A stretch of DNA of 64,000 nucleotides from Agroathelia rolfsii (GCA_018343915.1 JABRWF010000002.1:124001-188000); one strand, 5' to 3'. Positions 35,113-47,098 are shown, counted from the stretch's first letter. Program-made: numbers and translations. The notes: generated from the sequence alone by a model not told the origin.

Positions 35113-36430
35113 ATGCTTGGATCTGTGCTAAAGTGGAACCGCCAGAGTCGTGTCCTTATACGACCTACTAGATCATTGCCGTTTCGTTGCTCTTCCACAT
35201 CCCCGGAATTAAAACTCGACGACGCCCTTGCATCGTTGATAGGAAAACGAATCAATACTCACTGGCTTCGCGATTCTTGCCAATGCGAGCTATGTGTTCA
35301 TCAGTCGACACAGCAAAAGCTACACCAGACAACTGACGATATCATCTTGTCCGATGCGAGCACTCCACCACAAGTAACACCTTTCTCTGAAGGACTTCGC
35401 GTCCAATGGGCATCGGGTCACCAATCAACATATCCCCTGGACTTTCTGAAACGTCACCTATCCGAACACTCCTTGGTTTCGTATCATAAAGACATGTCAC
35501 GCAATGAGTGGTCTGCTGCGGAGTTAAGCCAACTACCTGCACTCAATGTTTCTTATTACTCTCTGGAGAGCAACGAGGGTGTCTTGAACGCAATACGACA
35601 GCTTATACAGTACGGCATTTTGTTTGTCAAGAGCGTTCCGAATAAAGATACTTCGGCGGAGGGCTGCGAAATTCAAAAACTTGCTTCGTATTTTGGTATC
35701 ATTAGAGAGACTTTCTACGGAAAGACTTGGGATGTCAAGAATGTACGCAATGCGCGCAACATTGCTTATACTAACCTGAACCTCGGTTTACACATGGATC
35801 TATTGTAAGCCAATGAATGTAAGTATCCTGATAGACCCGACTGTTCATTTGCTCCCTCCAAGGTCCTTCGAGCATCCACCACGATACCAAATCCTTCACT
35901 GCCTGCGAAATCGCGTCCAGGGTGGTAGATCCATCTTTGTCGATGGGTTCCGCGCAGCATCTACGCTTCGATCGACCCGTCCGGAATATTTTGACACTCT
36001 CAGCACAACGCCTGTACCATTTCAATACATCAATGATGGCCACCATCGTCATGCCGAGCATCCTACAATCGAGCTGTCTTCTATTCCTTTACTCGGGGAG
36101 AGTGCGAAATCAATCAAGTATATCAACTATGCTCCGCCTTTTCAAGCGCCGTTGCTACTTAGCCGTACACCGCCCGGCTTCTATGACGCACTGAAGGCAT
36201 TTGCTGATCTGCTGGAGTCACCTGAGAATAGGTTTGAGTATACGCTCCAGGAGGGTGACGCGGTCCTGTTTGACAATCGAAGGGTGTTGCATGCAAGGAC
36301 TGCTTTCAGCGAGCTCCCAGAGAATGAAGGGCATTCGACAGGGGTAGATGGTGATACCAACCGGTGGTTGAAGGGGTGCTATCTGGAAGAAGATGATTTA
36401 TTGGACCGAGTGAGGGTGCTTGCACGATAG
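35113..36430 (+). CDS. Gamma-butyrobetaine dioxygenase-like enzyme
   Basis: Exons 35113-35804 and 35863-36430 give 419 residues. The N-terminal zinc site appears as HWLRDSCQCELCVHQ. The catalytic domain (TauD/TfdA fold) has the iron ligands in LHMDLLSFEHPP (HxD) and the distal His in RRVLHARTAF, whose Arg/His also hold 2-oxoglutarate. Family blocks YGILFVKSVPN and YGKTWDVKNV are present. It is probably the last step of carnitine synthesis (gamma-butyrobetaine hydroxylase), though trimethyllysine dioxygenase, the first step, is a close relative. The N terminus MLGSVLKWNRQSRVLIRPTR is basic and looks mitochondrial. Carnitine carries acyl groups between peroxisome and mitochondrion, which suits its divergent neighbour, the peroxisomal hydratase. 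Gap between the starts is 252 bp (120 bp from the upstream ATG). Confidence 0.88.
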
Positions 36431-36663
36431 AACAGGATGCAAAATGTGTGTTATATAGCAAGAATGGATTTAATGTAGAAAGTGATTGGTAGTACTGGGC
36501 GCTTGCAACATGGACAGCCATTAGTGGATGTCAAATGTCGTCATAGCAAAGGCACGAAGTATTACTGTGACGTCGGCTATAGCCAAGATTCTACAACTGA
36601 ACCATCCCACAACAATGCAGGCCAAGCCCAGGGTTTTCAACGTGTCCTTTAACTGTCGCCTAC

Positions 36664-37612
36664 ATGGCAGAGTATATCCCCCTTGCAGCTGATACAGACG
36701 ATGGTCATGTCGATATAGATGATACCAAATATGCTCCATCGTCGAGATCGACAACTTCTCCCCTAACTCGATACACCTCCCAGGTCCTTTTCTCTGCATT
36801 ACTGGTCTCCATCATCAGCTTCGTATGGGCATCTGGTCAATTCATCTCGTCTTTCAGCTACATGGCTGCGCCTCCTGTTGAAGTTAGGGCCTTACGAAGA
36901 CCAAGCTCATATCAGGGTCTCGAGAAAGTGCCCGACTTGCGTGCTGAGCAGGCCCAGCAGCAACCAAAAAAAGCGAATATAGTGATACCCATGGATTCGT
37001 TGTACAGTCCTCCAAAGAATGTTCCTGGAGCACCTAATGCGATTGCTATGGTGAACATGGACCTGCGTCACAGATCATATCCACAGGACGGATGGGTGCT
37101 TTTGTCCGAAAGGGTGCGGCTATTTACTTCTCACTGCTGCTTTTTCTTGATCGATATTCTATTAGGAGAACACCTTACTGGAGTTTACGACCAGCCCCTC
37201 TTCTTCATGTACTCTTCACGCTTTTTGGCCCGACGTGATGACTCTTCGTGATGGAAACAAGAGGCTCACTCTCGAATCTACGACTATTCCCTCTGAGCCT
37301 CTTCACATCGAGGTTCGCTTTTTGGCTGGAGTTGCATCTCTAACAGGAAGAAACGTTACATACGCGTCGCTACCTCCCTCCGGTTCTTTACTTGGCATCA
37401 TTCATGCAGAATTCGGCATGAATGACACACTGGCTCTTGATCAAGGGCTTTGCAATGACGGAAATCCTCTCTTGGTTGAAGTCCATTGCGTAGGCACTTG
37501 CAGAGTTGAGTACAAGGAGGAGGGTGAGACTCCAGCGATTGGTACGTCTTCTTGTGCCTTTATTCGGATATGCCGCTCAAGTGTTGTAATCCTAGGTTTC
37601 CATCTTTTATAA
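36664..37612 (+). CDS. Single-pass membrane protein of unknown function
   Basis: Three exons join in frame: from 36664 to SER at the gtgcgg donor (37111), from GAGAAC near 37168 to the gtacgt donor in ETPAIG, and a short last exon GFHLL ending 37612. The cytosolic N terminus (MAEYIPLAADTDDGHVDIDD) precedes one transmembrane helix (VLFSALLVSIISFVWASG). The rest, with an N-glycosylation site (GRNVTYASL) and four Cys (for example CNDGNP, HCVGTC), should face the ER lumen or the outside. No family is recognised. Not secreted by a classic signal peptide. Confidence 0.6.
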
Positions 37613-37790
37613 TGTATCAGGATATATACCAATTTATTTGACCAATCTTTAACACCAAGAATACAAATTTATTTTTACATCATGAATACCGAGCAGGGCA
37701 TTGGTTGCATGGGTCAAGTACTTGAATAAATTATCCAGTGCTTATCCCGCATAGGATCTGGCAGTCAACACACACTCTCAAAGCCAGAGA

Positions 37791-39551
37791 TTAGTTGTAG
37801 TGCTTGACAACAATGCCCTTGACTGTTTCTTCCTCGTGCCCATCTTGACCCATCTTCAGGTCAACCTGGCCATAGGATTTCGTTCTCTCTTGACGCCATT
37901 CCTCCATTGTCGGCGCTTCCTGGCGATTCTTCAACTGGAGAAAAGGGTTTCATTCCATCAAAAAAAACCCTCAAAGTTCAATTCCGTGTACTCATACCTT
38001 ATCCATACCAAGGCTTTGCAACACAGGACTGTCGCTCAACGGAGCAAGTTTCACCTTGTCACTCGGCATGGCGAAGCAGAAGACGCCGACACGATCATGG
38101 GTGCGTTGGTCCTGTGGAGGTTGGATGACACGGTGAATGGTCGCTGATGAAAGGTGCCTTAGTTTTCTGACGAGATTCATTGCTCTCCTGATGCATAAAC
38201 ACACCTTTGTAGTACCCTCCGGACAAGAACTCCAGGGCATCACCAATGTTGATCACCTAAAGCGAATGTTTCAATGCGTATTATAAGTCGATACAATGAT
38301 AGATGGACGCACAAGTGCATTATCAATGTGCTTGATCCAGCGCCACTTTCCATCTGGCGAGAGGATTTGCAAAGCTGCTGTGGGCTGAGACCAGAGGATG
38401 GTTACACCACCGATATCTGCGTTCTCCGTCTGAGATATCTATCGCGCGGGGCGGAGAGATCATGGAACATACCAGTATGTCCCTTCAGCCACACGTTCTT
38501 GGTCTTCTCCTCCTCCTCCGGAGTGCGGTTGTAGCTGGAAAGCCATCAGCATTCCATTCATCATACAAGGTGAGTGTGTAAGTAGAGATCACCCACTATT
38601 TCATGAATCGAATAGATGTCTCTCCCTCGTCTTCAAAACCGTGCATCTTCAGCAACGTATCCTCGGGAAGCTCGAGACCCCGTGCAAGGATCCTGGAGAT
38701 GTGTCAATATCTACTCATAGACCCACAGATTCGTGTACTTGCCTCAAGATGGGTCGAAGGATGCTGAAGTGATTGTGCAGCGCAAATGCCTCAATCTCAG
38801 GGAGGAATGGGCGGAGTGCCTTCGGGTGCTCGTTCTTGTATACATCACGATGGACTATCATGGCATCGGTAAGTTGTTTGTTTCTCAGAAGTTAAACTAA
38901 AAATCTTACTGTTGTAGTGTTCGATTGAATCATAAACACCAGGCTCGATGCGCTACCAACAGTATCGGTAAATATGAAGATGAGTCGATAGTAACAGACC
39001 GTACGAACCCAGTATTTCAGGGGCTTGTATCCCTTGTACCTCGTCGCCTCTGTGCTGGTGTACTTTTTCTTCTCCTCCATACTGACACCACTGAAGGTCA
39101 GGTCAGCAATATCAAAGATCCTATCGCGCTGACCAGGGATCCGTTAGCTCCGATGGCGCAGCATAATCATCGTCGTTATTACCTGCTCCTGAGTATATCC
39201 ATGATTAACCACGTAGAAGAAACCACTGGTAGTCATCGCCTTGCGGACTTGATCGGTCAACTCGGCACGACCCTCGGGAGATTTGGCCTTGGAGAAATCA
39301 ACGATGGGCAAGTCGGCATACTCAACTAGTAAGTAAATGAAAATCAGCACAAATCCTAGTGTGGACTCCCACGAAAAGATGTTGAACATACGTTGCTCCT
39401 TCGTCGCGGGGGATGCATCCCACTTGGGCACAGGAGGCAAAAGCTCCTTATTCTTGGATTGGCCGCCAAGGTAGAAGTAAAGTAGCGATAAAAAGCTTTG
39501 GATGAATGAAGCGAAAAGCTTCGCAACGTCGGGGTAAACGAGGAAAGCCAT
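37791..39551 (-). CDS. 2-oxoglutarate/Fe(II)-dependent oxygenase, copy B, with membrane-anchor-like N terminus
   Basis: Same family as copy A. Domain blocks are EYADLPIVDFSKAKSPEGR, GFFYVVNHGYTQEQ, RFMKYYNRTPEEEE, the HxD in WLKGHTDIGG, and the distal ATIHRVIQPPQDQR. The 2OG arginine is followed by V-G (HDRVGVFCFAMP), not L-S as in A, C and D. The last exon is short (from NRQEAPTMEEW) and ends GIVVKHYN at 37791. Unlike the others, the N terminus from 39551 (MAFLVYPDVAKLFASFIQSF then LLYFYLGG) is hydrophobic and could anchor the protein to a membrane. It is clearly more diverged than C is from D. All exon borders read in frame, so it looks intact. Confidence 0.85.
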
Positions 39552-40357
39552 ATTTATGATAGAGTATACGTCTGTGGGGGATTTGTATACTCTTATTCGT
39601 GGTATCGATATAAAGCTCTCGATTTATACTCTCGATTTATCTATTCACGGAGCCAGAAGGGGAGCATTCTACGGTCTGGCCGCTCACGGCGTTGAGCATC
39701 ACTCTATTCCATATCGCACTTCTTGAGCTTCGCGAATACATCTAGGCGATGCCTTTCGTTCATCACGAGTCCTACTACGTGTTATCATAAAAACAGAGAG
39801 AAGAATCATAGGTGGATAACAGAACGTGATAATATTATTGGGTCTTGGGCCCCGTGTGCCTGCCAGGTGAGACCTAGAGCGTGCATATGACAAGTGTGGA
39901 TGTACATGTCCATTACATGTACAAGGTTCGTTCATGTATGGAATGTACGCTTGATTGCGGTCAAATGAAGATCCGGTCAAATGAGCTTCAAGGTGCAGAA
40001 AGGTATGATCGTCGTCTGTTCGACGATTGGTTACTTTGGATATGTCGGTACAACTCAGCATCTGGCCTTATCTTGTTGGTCAAGGAAGTGGATGTGTGCC
40101 CGGTCCGGTGATTGGCCTCGTGGTAATGGCGCTCCAGCTGCGGCCTCCCGTCTTCATCTCTGTTCCTTCCATACGTTATGTTGATGCTGGTTCTGCCGCA
40201 CAAGAACTATGTTTATCGTCATACAAATTCTCATACAAGTGGTCATCTGTTGAGCGATATTGAATAGACCGCTTCATAATTGAATATACTCATAAGGTTC
40301 TTTTTACCATTTCAGGCACTTGAATTTACGCAACATGTCATCTTACTCACAAATACG
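39552..40357. other. Intergenic spacer between oxygenase copies B and C
   Basis: 806 bp with short overlapping frames on both strands that have no recognisable motif. It should contain the promoter of copy B and the 3' end of copy C. No repeats noted. Confidence 0.4.
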
Positions 40358-41951
40358 TCAATTATAATGCTTTACAAGCACACCGTTGATATATTCCTCT
40401 TCGACTCTTTCCTTATCATCCTTCCTCAGCTCTGTCTTTCCATAAGCAGCACTCCGACCCTTTCTCCATATCTCCATCGTCGGCGCATCTTTATCTTCAA
40501 ATCGTCTCTTGATCCCAACTCGCTTCAAGACGGGACTGGATGACAACGGCTTGAGCTTGACATTGTCATCCGTCATACCAAACATGAACACTGATAGACG
40601 GGTCCAGTTGCGTTGGTCGGGAGGCGGTTGTATGACACGGTGGATGGTAGCCTTATAGATCCCACCAGAGAGAAATTCAAGAGCATCTCCGGCGTTAATC
40701 ACCTGCAGGTATTTTTAATGAGTCGCTTAAACAGAGGGAAATGATATGAGATATGAAGTGTTCCAGCCTTACCACTCCGTTATCAATATGTCTGATCCAT
40801 CTCCACTTTCCATCCGGTGATAAGATCTGAAGGCCTGCTACTGGCTGAGACCAAAGAATGGTTACTGTTCCCGTATCTAATACATAGATCCGAGTTTAAA
40901 TCTGCAGAAGCGTAGTAAAAGAAAGTTACAGACCCGTGTGACCTTTAAACTAAACATTTTTGGTCTTTTCCTCTTCATCATCGCTTCGCGGATAACTGAA
41001 GTGATAGGCGAAGTCATGTACGAGATAACGAGGATGCATGTACGAAGCACGTACTATTTCATAAATCGAACTGTAGATATCACGTGGGTTCAATTTACCC
41101 GAATTACTCCAAGGAATCAGACAACACGTACTCCAGGTTTCACCAATTGCATCAAAGTGATGTAAGTTAGACAGCGTATCCTCGGGTAATTCTAGGCCCA
41201 GGGATAAAATCCTATAAAACGATTCAGCAGTGTGTAAAATGTTCGGTTTAATATACACACCGAAGGATAGGGTGCAGAATCTTGTTATAGTTGTATTTTG
41301 CAAATGCAGCAATCTCAGGGAGGAACGGTCGGAGTGGAATAGGATGAGGCTTCTTGGTTACATCCCTATTGACTATATTTATTTATAAGATATTGGGATT
41401 ACCAAGAGTGGTATCGTAAACACAAACTATTGTAGTGCTCGAGTTGATCATGAACGCCATTATCGATATGCTAACTTTGTTAGACAATCATATAATGCGA
41501 GACAAGAGTATGCGCACCCAGTATTGCCGAGGCTTGTATCCTTCGTACGAACCATCTTCCTTCATGCGCGCCGTATATTCTTGCTTCTCTACCGCATCAA
41601 CAGCTTCGAAAGGTACATTAGCAATATTAAATATGCGCTCTATCTGCAAGCAGAGAAAATGTAAGAAATGTGCGCCATTTAAGGGGTTTATACCGGACCT
41701 CAGCCTTTGTGAGCCCATGGTTAATGACGTATAAAAAGCCATGCTCAGACATGGCTTCACGGACTTGAATGGCTAGCTCTGCTCGGCCTTCGGGCGTCTG
41801 AGAACGGTTGAGATCGATTATGGGCAGCTCTGCATATTGCACTAGAAAAAGATGATCTTAACGTGGAGAAATACAAGGTATGACGATAATGCTAACAGTC
41901 TGCTGTTGTTGCAGGAGCAGGAATGTAGGGTTTAACGAGGGGAAGACTCAT
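40358..41951 (-). pseudogene. 2-oxoglutarate/Fe(II)-dependent oxygenase, copy C, with premature stop
   Basis: This copy starts at 41951 (MSLPLVKPYIPAPAT) and has the same exon layout as D, with YAELPIIDLNRSQTPEGR and HGLTKAEV near the start and the last exon ending GVLVKHYN at 40358. The exon carrying the first iron ligand reads KTKNV-stop-FKGHT: the Trp codon TGG, conserved in A, B and D (VWLKGHT or IWLKGHT), is TAG here at 40950-40952. The next residue is also changed (Leu to Phe). Translation would stop before HxD and the whole second half of the active site. Using the new TAG as a splice acceptor would shift the frame. All other borders remain good and the last exon differs from copy D in only 4 of 114 residues, so the loss is recent. 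A programmed read-through cannot be excluded. Confidence 0.8.
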
Positions 41952-42258
41952 GAGAAAAACTATGAGGGGGAGAAACAAGATGCCCCCTCCCCCTCCCATG
42001 AGTCCCTATAAAGGCCAATCCACACGCCCAAGACTACCTAAGGACCACTAGATAATTTTTGGACTGGGGAGTTGGATTCAATGTGCCGTGTAGTCCCATT
42101 CCAACTCCGAGGTAGCCGCTCATGCTAAATCAACCACTATGCTCTATTAATATGATGCAACCCCGTTCCAATGTTATGGTAGCGCTCATGCAAAGCCGAA
42201 CACCACACCTCCCGAAAATATCGAGAAAACACAGGCCGAAAGAGATATCAAGCCCATT
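41952..42258. other. Spacer upstream of copy C
   Basis: About 300 bp with a C-rich stretch (ccccctccccctccc near 41982-41996). It leads into the decayed RNase H element without an obvious border repeat. Confidence 0.4.
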
Positions 42259-43100
42259 ATGATGGATGATGGCATTTGTGGGAAATACATCGACATCCCT
42301 AAGAGTGAGCTGGATCAAGAAGAAGATAGAACCCTGTTTGGTAGGACAATAACGATAAAAGAACGGATAGAGGATACCATCCATATATTTACAGAAGAAT
42401 ATCTGACACTAAAAGAGCAACTCATTAGGGAATACATAACCTCAGAATCGCATGATATAAACATAGCTGTATATACAGATAGATTAAGTAGAAATAACGG
42501 GAGTGAAAAGGCCTCGGCTGGACTGGAATTTTCATAAAAAATAATCATTCAACAACAGAGCAATCAGAGTGCCTAGTAGACTTGTAATATCTGATAATGT
42601 GGAAGGACTGGTGGCGATTATTAACAAAGAAATAGTGGAGGTAATGAGCCACAAAAGCCTAATCATTGCTAGTGCCAATGACTCCAAACTATTACTAGTA
42701 GTCGAAGGTCGAACCAACCACCTACGGAGATGGGGAAGTGGGGGCTTCATTTTCACTAATCATGTGCGCCTATTCCAAGTGATGGCAGCCCAAACCGCGA
42801 GAAAGCCAGTTGGGACAAAACCGAAATGGGTAAAAGGTCATGGTGGATAAAAGGCGATGAACTTGAAGAGACCGACAAAATAATAACAGAAAAAAGGACA
42901 CGTGAAGGATGGAGAAGATATTATAGGCACAACAATTCAACCCCAAAAAAGACCGACACGAGCCAAGATCCTGTGTCTGGCATAAGTGAAAGCGTGCAGG
43001 GCAGTAAGACAGAGGAAAGCGAGATCTCCAATGTGATAAGCGCTTACAGCGGTTTAAGAGGAAATAGACACTTCTGCGGGCCCAGAATGTGGCCTACCGA
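42259..43100 (+). pseudogene. Decayed RNase H domain, probably a retroelement remnant
   Basis: Three overlapping frames on the plus strand together show the RNase HI pattern. First, INIAVYTDRLSRNNGSE, resembling the first catalytic Asp motif (xYTDGSxxNNG). Then, after a frame change, SLIIASANDSKLLLVVEGR (like the xSDSKYVxxGL motif), LRRWGSGGFIFTNHVRLFQV and KPKWVKGHGG (the WVKGHSG motif). After another frame change comes IKGDELEETDKIITEK (the GNExAD motif). The frame changes and stops (near 42535 and 42850) show it is broken. Such RNase H domains occur at the end of agaric LINE-type retroelements and as expanded single genes. No reverse transcriptase motif, poly-A tail or target duplication was found. 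The element sits between the duplicated oxygenases C and D. Confidence 0.65.
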
Positions 43101-43839
43101 GTCTAGAAACGGTGACATAATGGAAGTGTAGCATTGGCATGGGACAGGAATACCCCCTATGGTGGCAAGGCATTACTTGAAGTATTACATGGTTAAAATT
43201 TGATTTGACAGAGAAAGTGTCATTCACTTGGTGCATGACATATGTATTGAGGAAAAACCTAATAGCTGATTCACGGGCCTCACAGCAGCAAGCTCAAGTT
43301 ACCAGTGAGGAAAGACAAATGTTTGAGCGCTTGAACGTTACTACCGTCTACATAGTCCATAGTGTCACTATTCCCAAATTTGGTAGACCCCACAGACATA
43401 CTCCCCGCGCAAGAATGTCTTGTTTCGTGAACCGCCGTAATAGATGAAAGCGTCCAGGAAATCAACCCGAATACATCTATAAGCATACGGAATCTTTTAT
43501 TCAAGGCTGTGCATTGGTACGGCGCATACGGATAATATATGCAGGGGGAGGGGCATCAGTAATTACTTCGAAAACGTTGCAACTATAAAGTAATCATACC
43601 GGTGCTGGACAGACTCATTTGCAAATGGAGGGCAGCATGAAATAGTATTCTAATAAAAGCCAGATATGAATATAATCAGTTACAACTTTTTTAAGCCATT
43701 TTAGCAATTTTTATATATATCATCACTGAAGAGCTGAAGATACGAGATATTATCGCCATATGTCATTAGACATGTTTACAAGATTCTTTTTGCCATTTCA
43801 GGTACTGGGATTTACAGTGCATCTCATCTTACAAAAATA
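43101..43839. other. Spacer downstream of the RNase H remnant
   Basis: Mostly AT-rich. A plus-strand frame at 43205-43447 (EKVSFTWCMTYVLRKN) follows the remnant in the same direction and may be its decayed 3' part, but shows no motif. The last 350 bp resemble the 3' flank of copy C: ttctttttgccatttcaggtact near 43785 parallels ttctttttaccatttcaggcact near 40298. The duplication therefore includes the 3' flank. Confidence 0.45.
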
Positions 43840-45443
43840 TCAATTATAATGCCTTACAAGCACACCGTTGATATATTCCTCTTCGACTCTTTCCTTATCA
43901 TCCTTCCTCAGCTCTGTCTTTCCATAAGCAGCAGTCCGGCCCTTTCTCCATATCTCCATCGTCGGCGCATCTTTATCTTCAAATCGTCTCTTGATCCCAA
44001 CTCGCTTCAAGATGGGACTGGATGACAACGGCGTGAGCTTGACATTGTCATCCGTCATACCAAACATGAACACTGATAGACGGGTCCAGTTGCGTTGGTC
44101 GGGAGGCGGTTGTATGACACGGTGGATGGTAGCCTTATAGATCCCACCAGAGAGAAATTCAAGAGCATCTCCGGCGTTAATCACCTGCAGACATTTTTGA
44201 TGAGTCGCTTAGATAGAGGCGAATGATGTAAGGTGTAAGAGATGTGAAGCGCTGAAGCGCTTACCACTGCGTCATCAATGTGTCTGATCCATCTCCACTT
44301 TCCGTCCGGTGATAAGATCTGAAGGCCTGCTACTGGCTGAGACCAAAGAATGGTTACTGTTCCGAAATCTTGTATAGAGTCCACATTAAGATCTTTTATA
44401 TGCGCAATGAAATGGAAGCCACAGACCAGTATGGCCCTTGAGCCAAATATTTTTAGTTTTTTCTTCTTCTTCATCATTCCGCGGATAGCTGAAGTGATAG
44501 GCGAAGTCATGTATGAGATAACGAGAGATGGCATGCACGAAACACGTACTATTTCATAAATCGAACTGTAGACGTCATGTGAGCTACCCAATGTATTACT
44601 CCAAGATATCATACACACGTACCGTATGTTTCACCAATTGCATCAAAGTGATGTAAGTTAGATAGTGTATCTTCGGGTAATTCTAAGCCCAAGGACAAAA
44701 GCCTAAAAAATGATCAAGTAGTTTGTAGCATGTTCGGCCGAGTGCACATACCGAAGGATAGGGTGCAGAATCCTGTTGTAGTTGTATTTCGCGAATGCAG
44801 CGATCTCAGGAAGAAACGGTCGAAGGGGGATGGGATGAGCCTTCTTGGTTATGTCTCGATTGACTTATATGCACTTATAAGATATTAGGATTGCAAAGAG
44901 CAGTATTATAAACACAAACTATTATAATGCTCGAGTTGATCGTGAACACCATTATCAATATGCTATTTTTATTAACCAGTTATACCAGAAGAGACAAGAG
45001 AGTGCACACCCAGTATTGCCGAGGCTTGTATCCTTGATACGAACCATCCTGTTTCATACGCGCCGTATATTCTTGCTTCTCCTCCGCATCAACAACTTCG
45101 AAAGGCACATTAGCAATGTTAAATATGCGCTCTATCTGCAAGCAGAGAAAATGTAAGAAATGTGCGCCATTTAAGGGGTTTATACCGGACCTCAGCCTTT
45201 GTGAGCCCATGGTTAATGACGTATAAAAAGCCATGCTCAGACATGGCTTCACGGACTTGAATGGCCAGCTCTGCTCGACTTTCGGGCGTCTTGGTCCGAT
45301 TGAGATCGATTACGGGCAGCTCCGCATAGTCCACTGGAAAACAGTAATCTCAACACGGAGAAATACTGGATATGAAGACAATGCTAACGGTCTGCTGTTG
45401 TTGGAGGAGCAGGGACATAGGGCTTGACGGGCGGAAGACTCAT
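43840..45443 (-). CDS. 2-oxoglutarate/Fe(II)-dependent oxygenase, copy D
   Basis: Nearest relative of copy C but intact. Starts at 45443 (MSLPPVKPYVPAPPTT). Blocks are YAELPVIDLNRTKTPESR, EHGFLYVINHGLTKAEV, RFMKYYPRNDEEEE, WLKGHT then DFGTVTILWSQP (HxD complete), LQILSPDGKWRWIRHIDD, the distal ATIHRVIQPPPDQR and the 2OG-binding RLSVFMFGM. The last exon ends VLVRHYN at 43840. Intron positions match A and C. The second and third exons are nearly identical in sequence to those of C, including introns (for example the stretch around 45130-45250 against 41650-41770), which points to recent duplication or gene conversion. Substrate unknown. Confidence 0.85.
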
Positions 45444-45838
45444 GAGAAAGGCTATGAGGGGGAGACACAAGGCCAATCAATGCAGAATACTCGAGCATAT
45501 GACATATAGCACTGTCATATGTGCCCGGGTGATGACGAGAGCACGCCATTTAGAAGAAGATCACGACCTATAGTCGTTAGCCATGCGAGCAGCCCATGCA
45601 AAAGGAATAGCTTGTTCCAGATAGCGAGTGTATGGTGATTTCCCAAGATGATCCTGGTGTATTGTTGTTATTCATATTCATGCATCAAGTTAAGGTGAAC
45701 TTGAAACCACGGCTCGGATGAAGTGTCCAACGGTTGATGGTAAACTGTCAAAATACTGGGATGTCGACATTACATGATTTGTTCCCGGAACTCACTGGCA
45801 CTGAGTAACTTCGTCTTCGTCTCGCACTTCAGCCCGTC
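45444..45838. other. Divergent promoter region of oxygenase D and bL28m
   Basis: 395 bp between divergent starts. A short CT-rich part precedes the ribosomal protein ATG. No TATA box or repeat stands out. Confidence 0.45.
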
Positions 45839-46290
45839 ATGTTCTCAACACCGTCAACTCTTCTCGAGCTTGTTTCGACGCCTTTCAAACGCTCTCAGCT
45901 TGGTCTCTTCCATGGAAAGACTAAGCTATCTGGAAACAACGTTCCATTTTCCAAGAAGAAGACCCGCAGGACGTGGCTGCCCAACATCCAGAACCGCCGC
46001 TTGTTCTCTGAGGCGTTGGACAAAAAGATCGAGCTCAAGGTTACCATGCGTGCTCTGAAGACAATTGAAAAAGTATGTATCGGCCGTGCTAGTACATATG
46101 GTAGTATCACAACTAAATGTCTGCTCAGTACGGAGGTCTGGACAACTACGTTTTGAAGACGAAGTCGGACATCCTTGGTCCTAAAGGGATGGAGCTCCGC
46201 ATGAAGGTGCGAGATGCACTGGAGAAGAAGGCTGTCGAAGCTGCTGCCCAGTCGAAACCCTCCGTCCAATCAAAACAGCTGCTTCATTGA
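45839..46290 (+). CDS. MRPL24: Mitochondrial large-subunit ribosomal protein bL28m
   Basis: Exons 45839-46072 and 46129-46290 join in phase to give 131 residues. The bL28 signature reads LFHGKTKLSGNNVPFSKKKT then RRTWLPNIQNRRLFSEALD. In bacterial L28 the N-terminal stretch follows the start directly; here it is preceded by a short basic, Ser/Thr/Phe-rich sequence (MFSTPSTLLELVSTPFKRSQ) that probably directs mitochondrial import. The second exon has the helix YGGLDNYVLKTKSDILG, as in yeast Mrpl24. This is a housekeeping gene within a region of accessory genes. Confidence 0.92.
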
Positions 46291-47098
46291 CGAAGTGCCG
46301 CCACTTTGCACAACCACAACCATCATATTCGTCACTCGCGCCATACTAGTTGCCAAACTTGAATTAGCCATACAGGCGACGATCCTGTATTCATATGCTA
46401 TCTCAAGACAACCAATTTCTAGGACTTCCAGCCAATTAGACTCCTACACCCTTTTAATGGCCTTCGGGTCGTCTTCTCACCAACTTGCGTAATTCTTGTG
46501 AAAATTTGTCTTTATATCTAATTCGAATACGCTTGCCCTAAGCTCATGTTCGTGCCGGTTGTGTGTCTCCGGCGACACGCGACACTCTTCTGGCTCTTTG
46601 CTTCATCAAATGGGAAGTTGTCATCTTAATGATTGCAATAACCCATATAATGGGTTAATTGATTTACTATCGTATCACAATACGGGGGCCCTTTTTGAGA
46701 ATACGGTATTTGCCTTAGAAGAAGTAAGGCAAAATACCCATTCATACTGATCTGCGACAATGATATGACTGTAGGCAAATCAGTGCCAACCTAAGCTGGA
46801 TTCTGGATCAGATTTGGTGGAGTCAACTTGAATGCTAATATCCAGCGGGTTTATTTCTGGTCGTTTGAATGCCATAGTGTTGGTTGTTTAAGAAAACCCC
46901 CTCTGCACACTCGTTTTGACCAGCTTTTGTCATGTGAAGACGATTCAAGCTGCGAGTTGTAATCTCAAAAGATAGTGGTTCAAGCAATCATATATCATGT
47001 ATGGTTGCAGAACTACTGTAGCAACCAAGGGTCATAAATATAGCTATTCGAATCTATATGAAATATCGTATGTATGTACTCTGATGAATATGTAAAAA
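46291..47098. other. Convergent spacer
   Basis: 808 bp between bL28m (plus) and the ABC transporter stop (minus). No frame above 92 residues and no recognised element. It probably holds both 3' untranslated regions. Confidence 0.45.
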
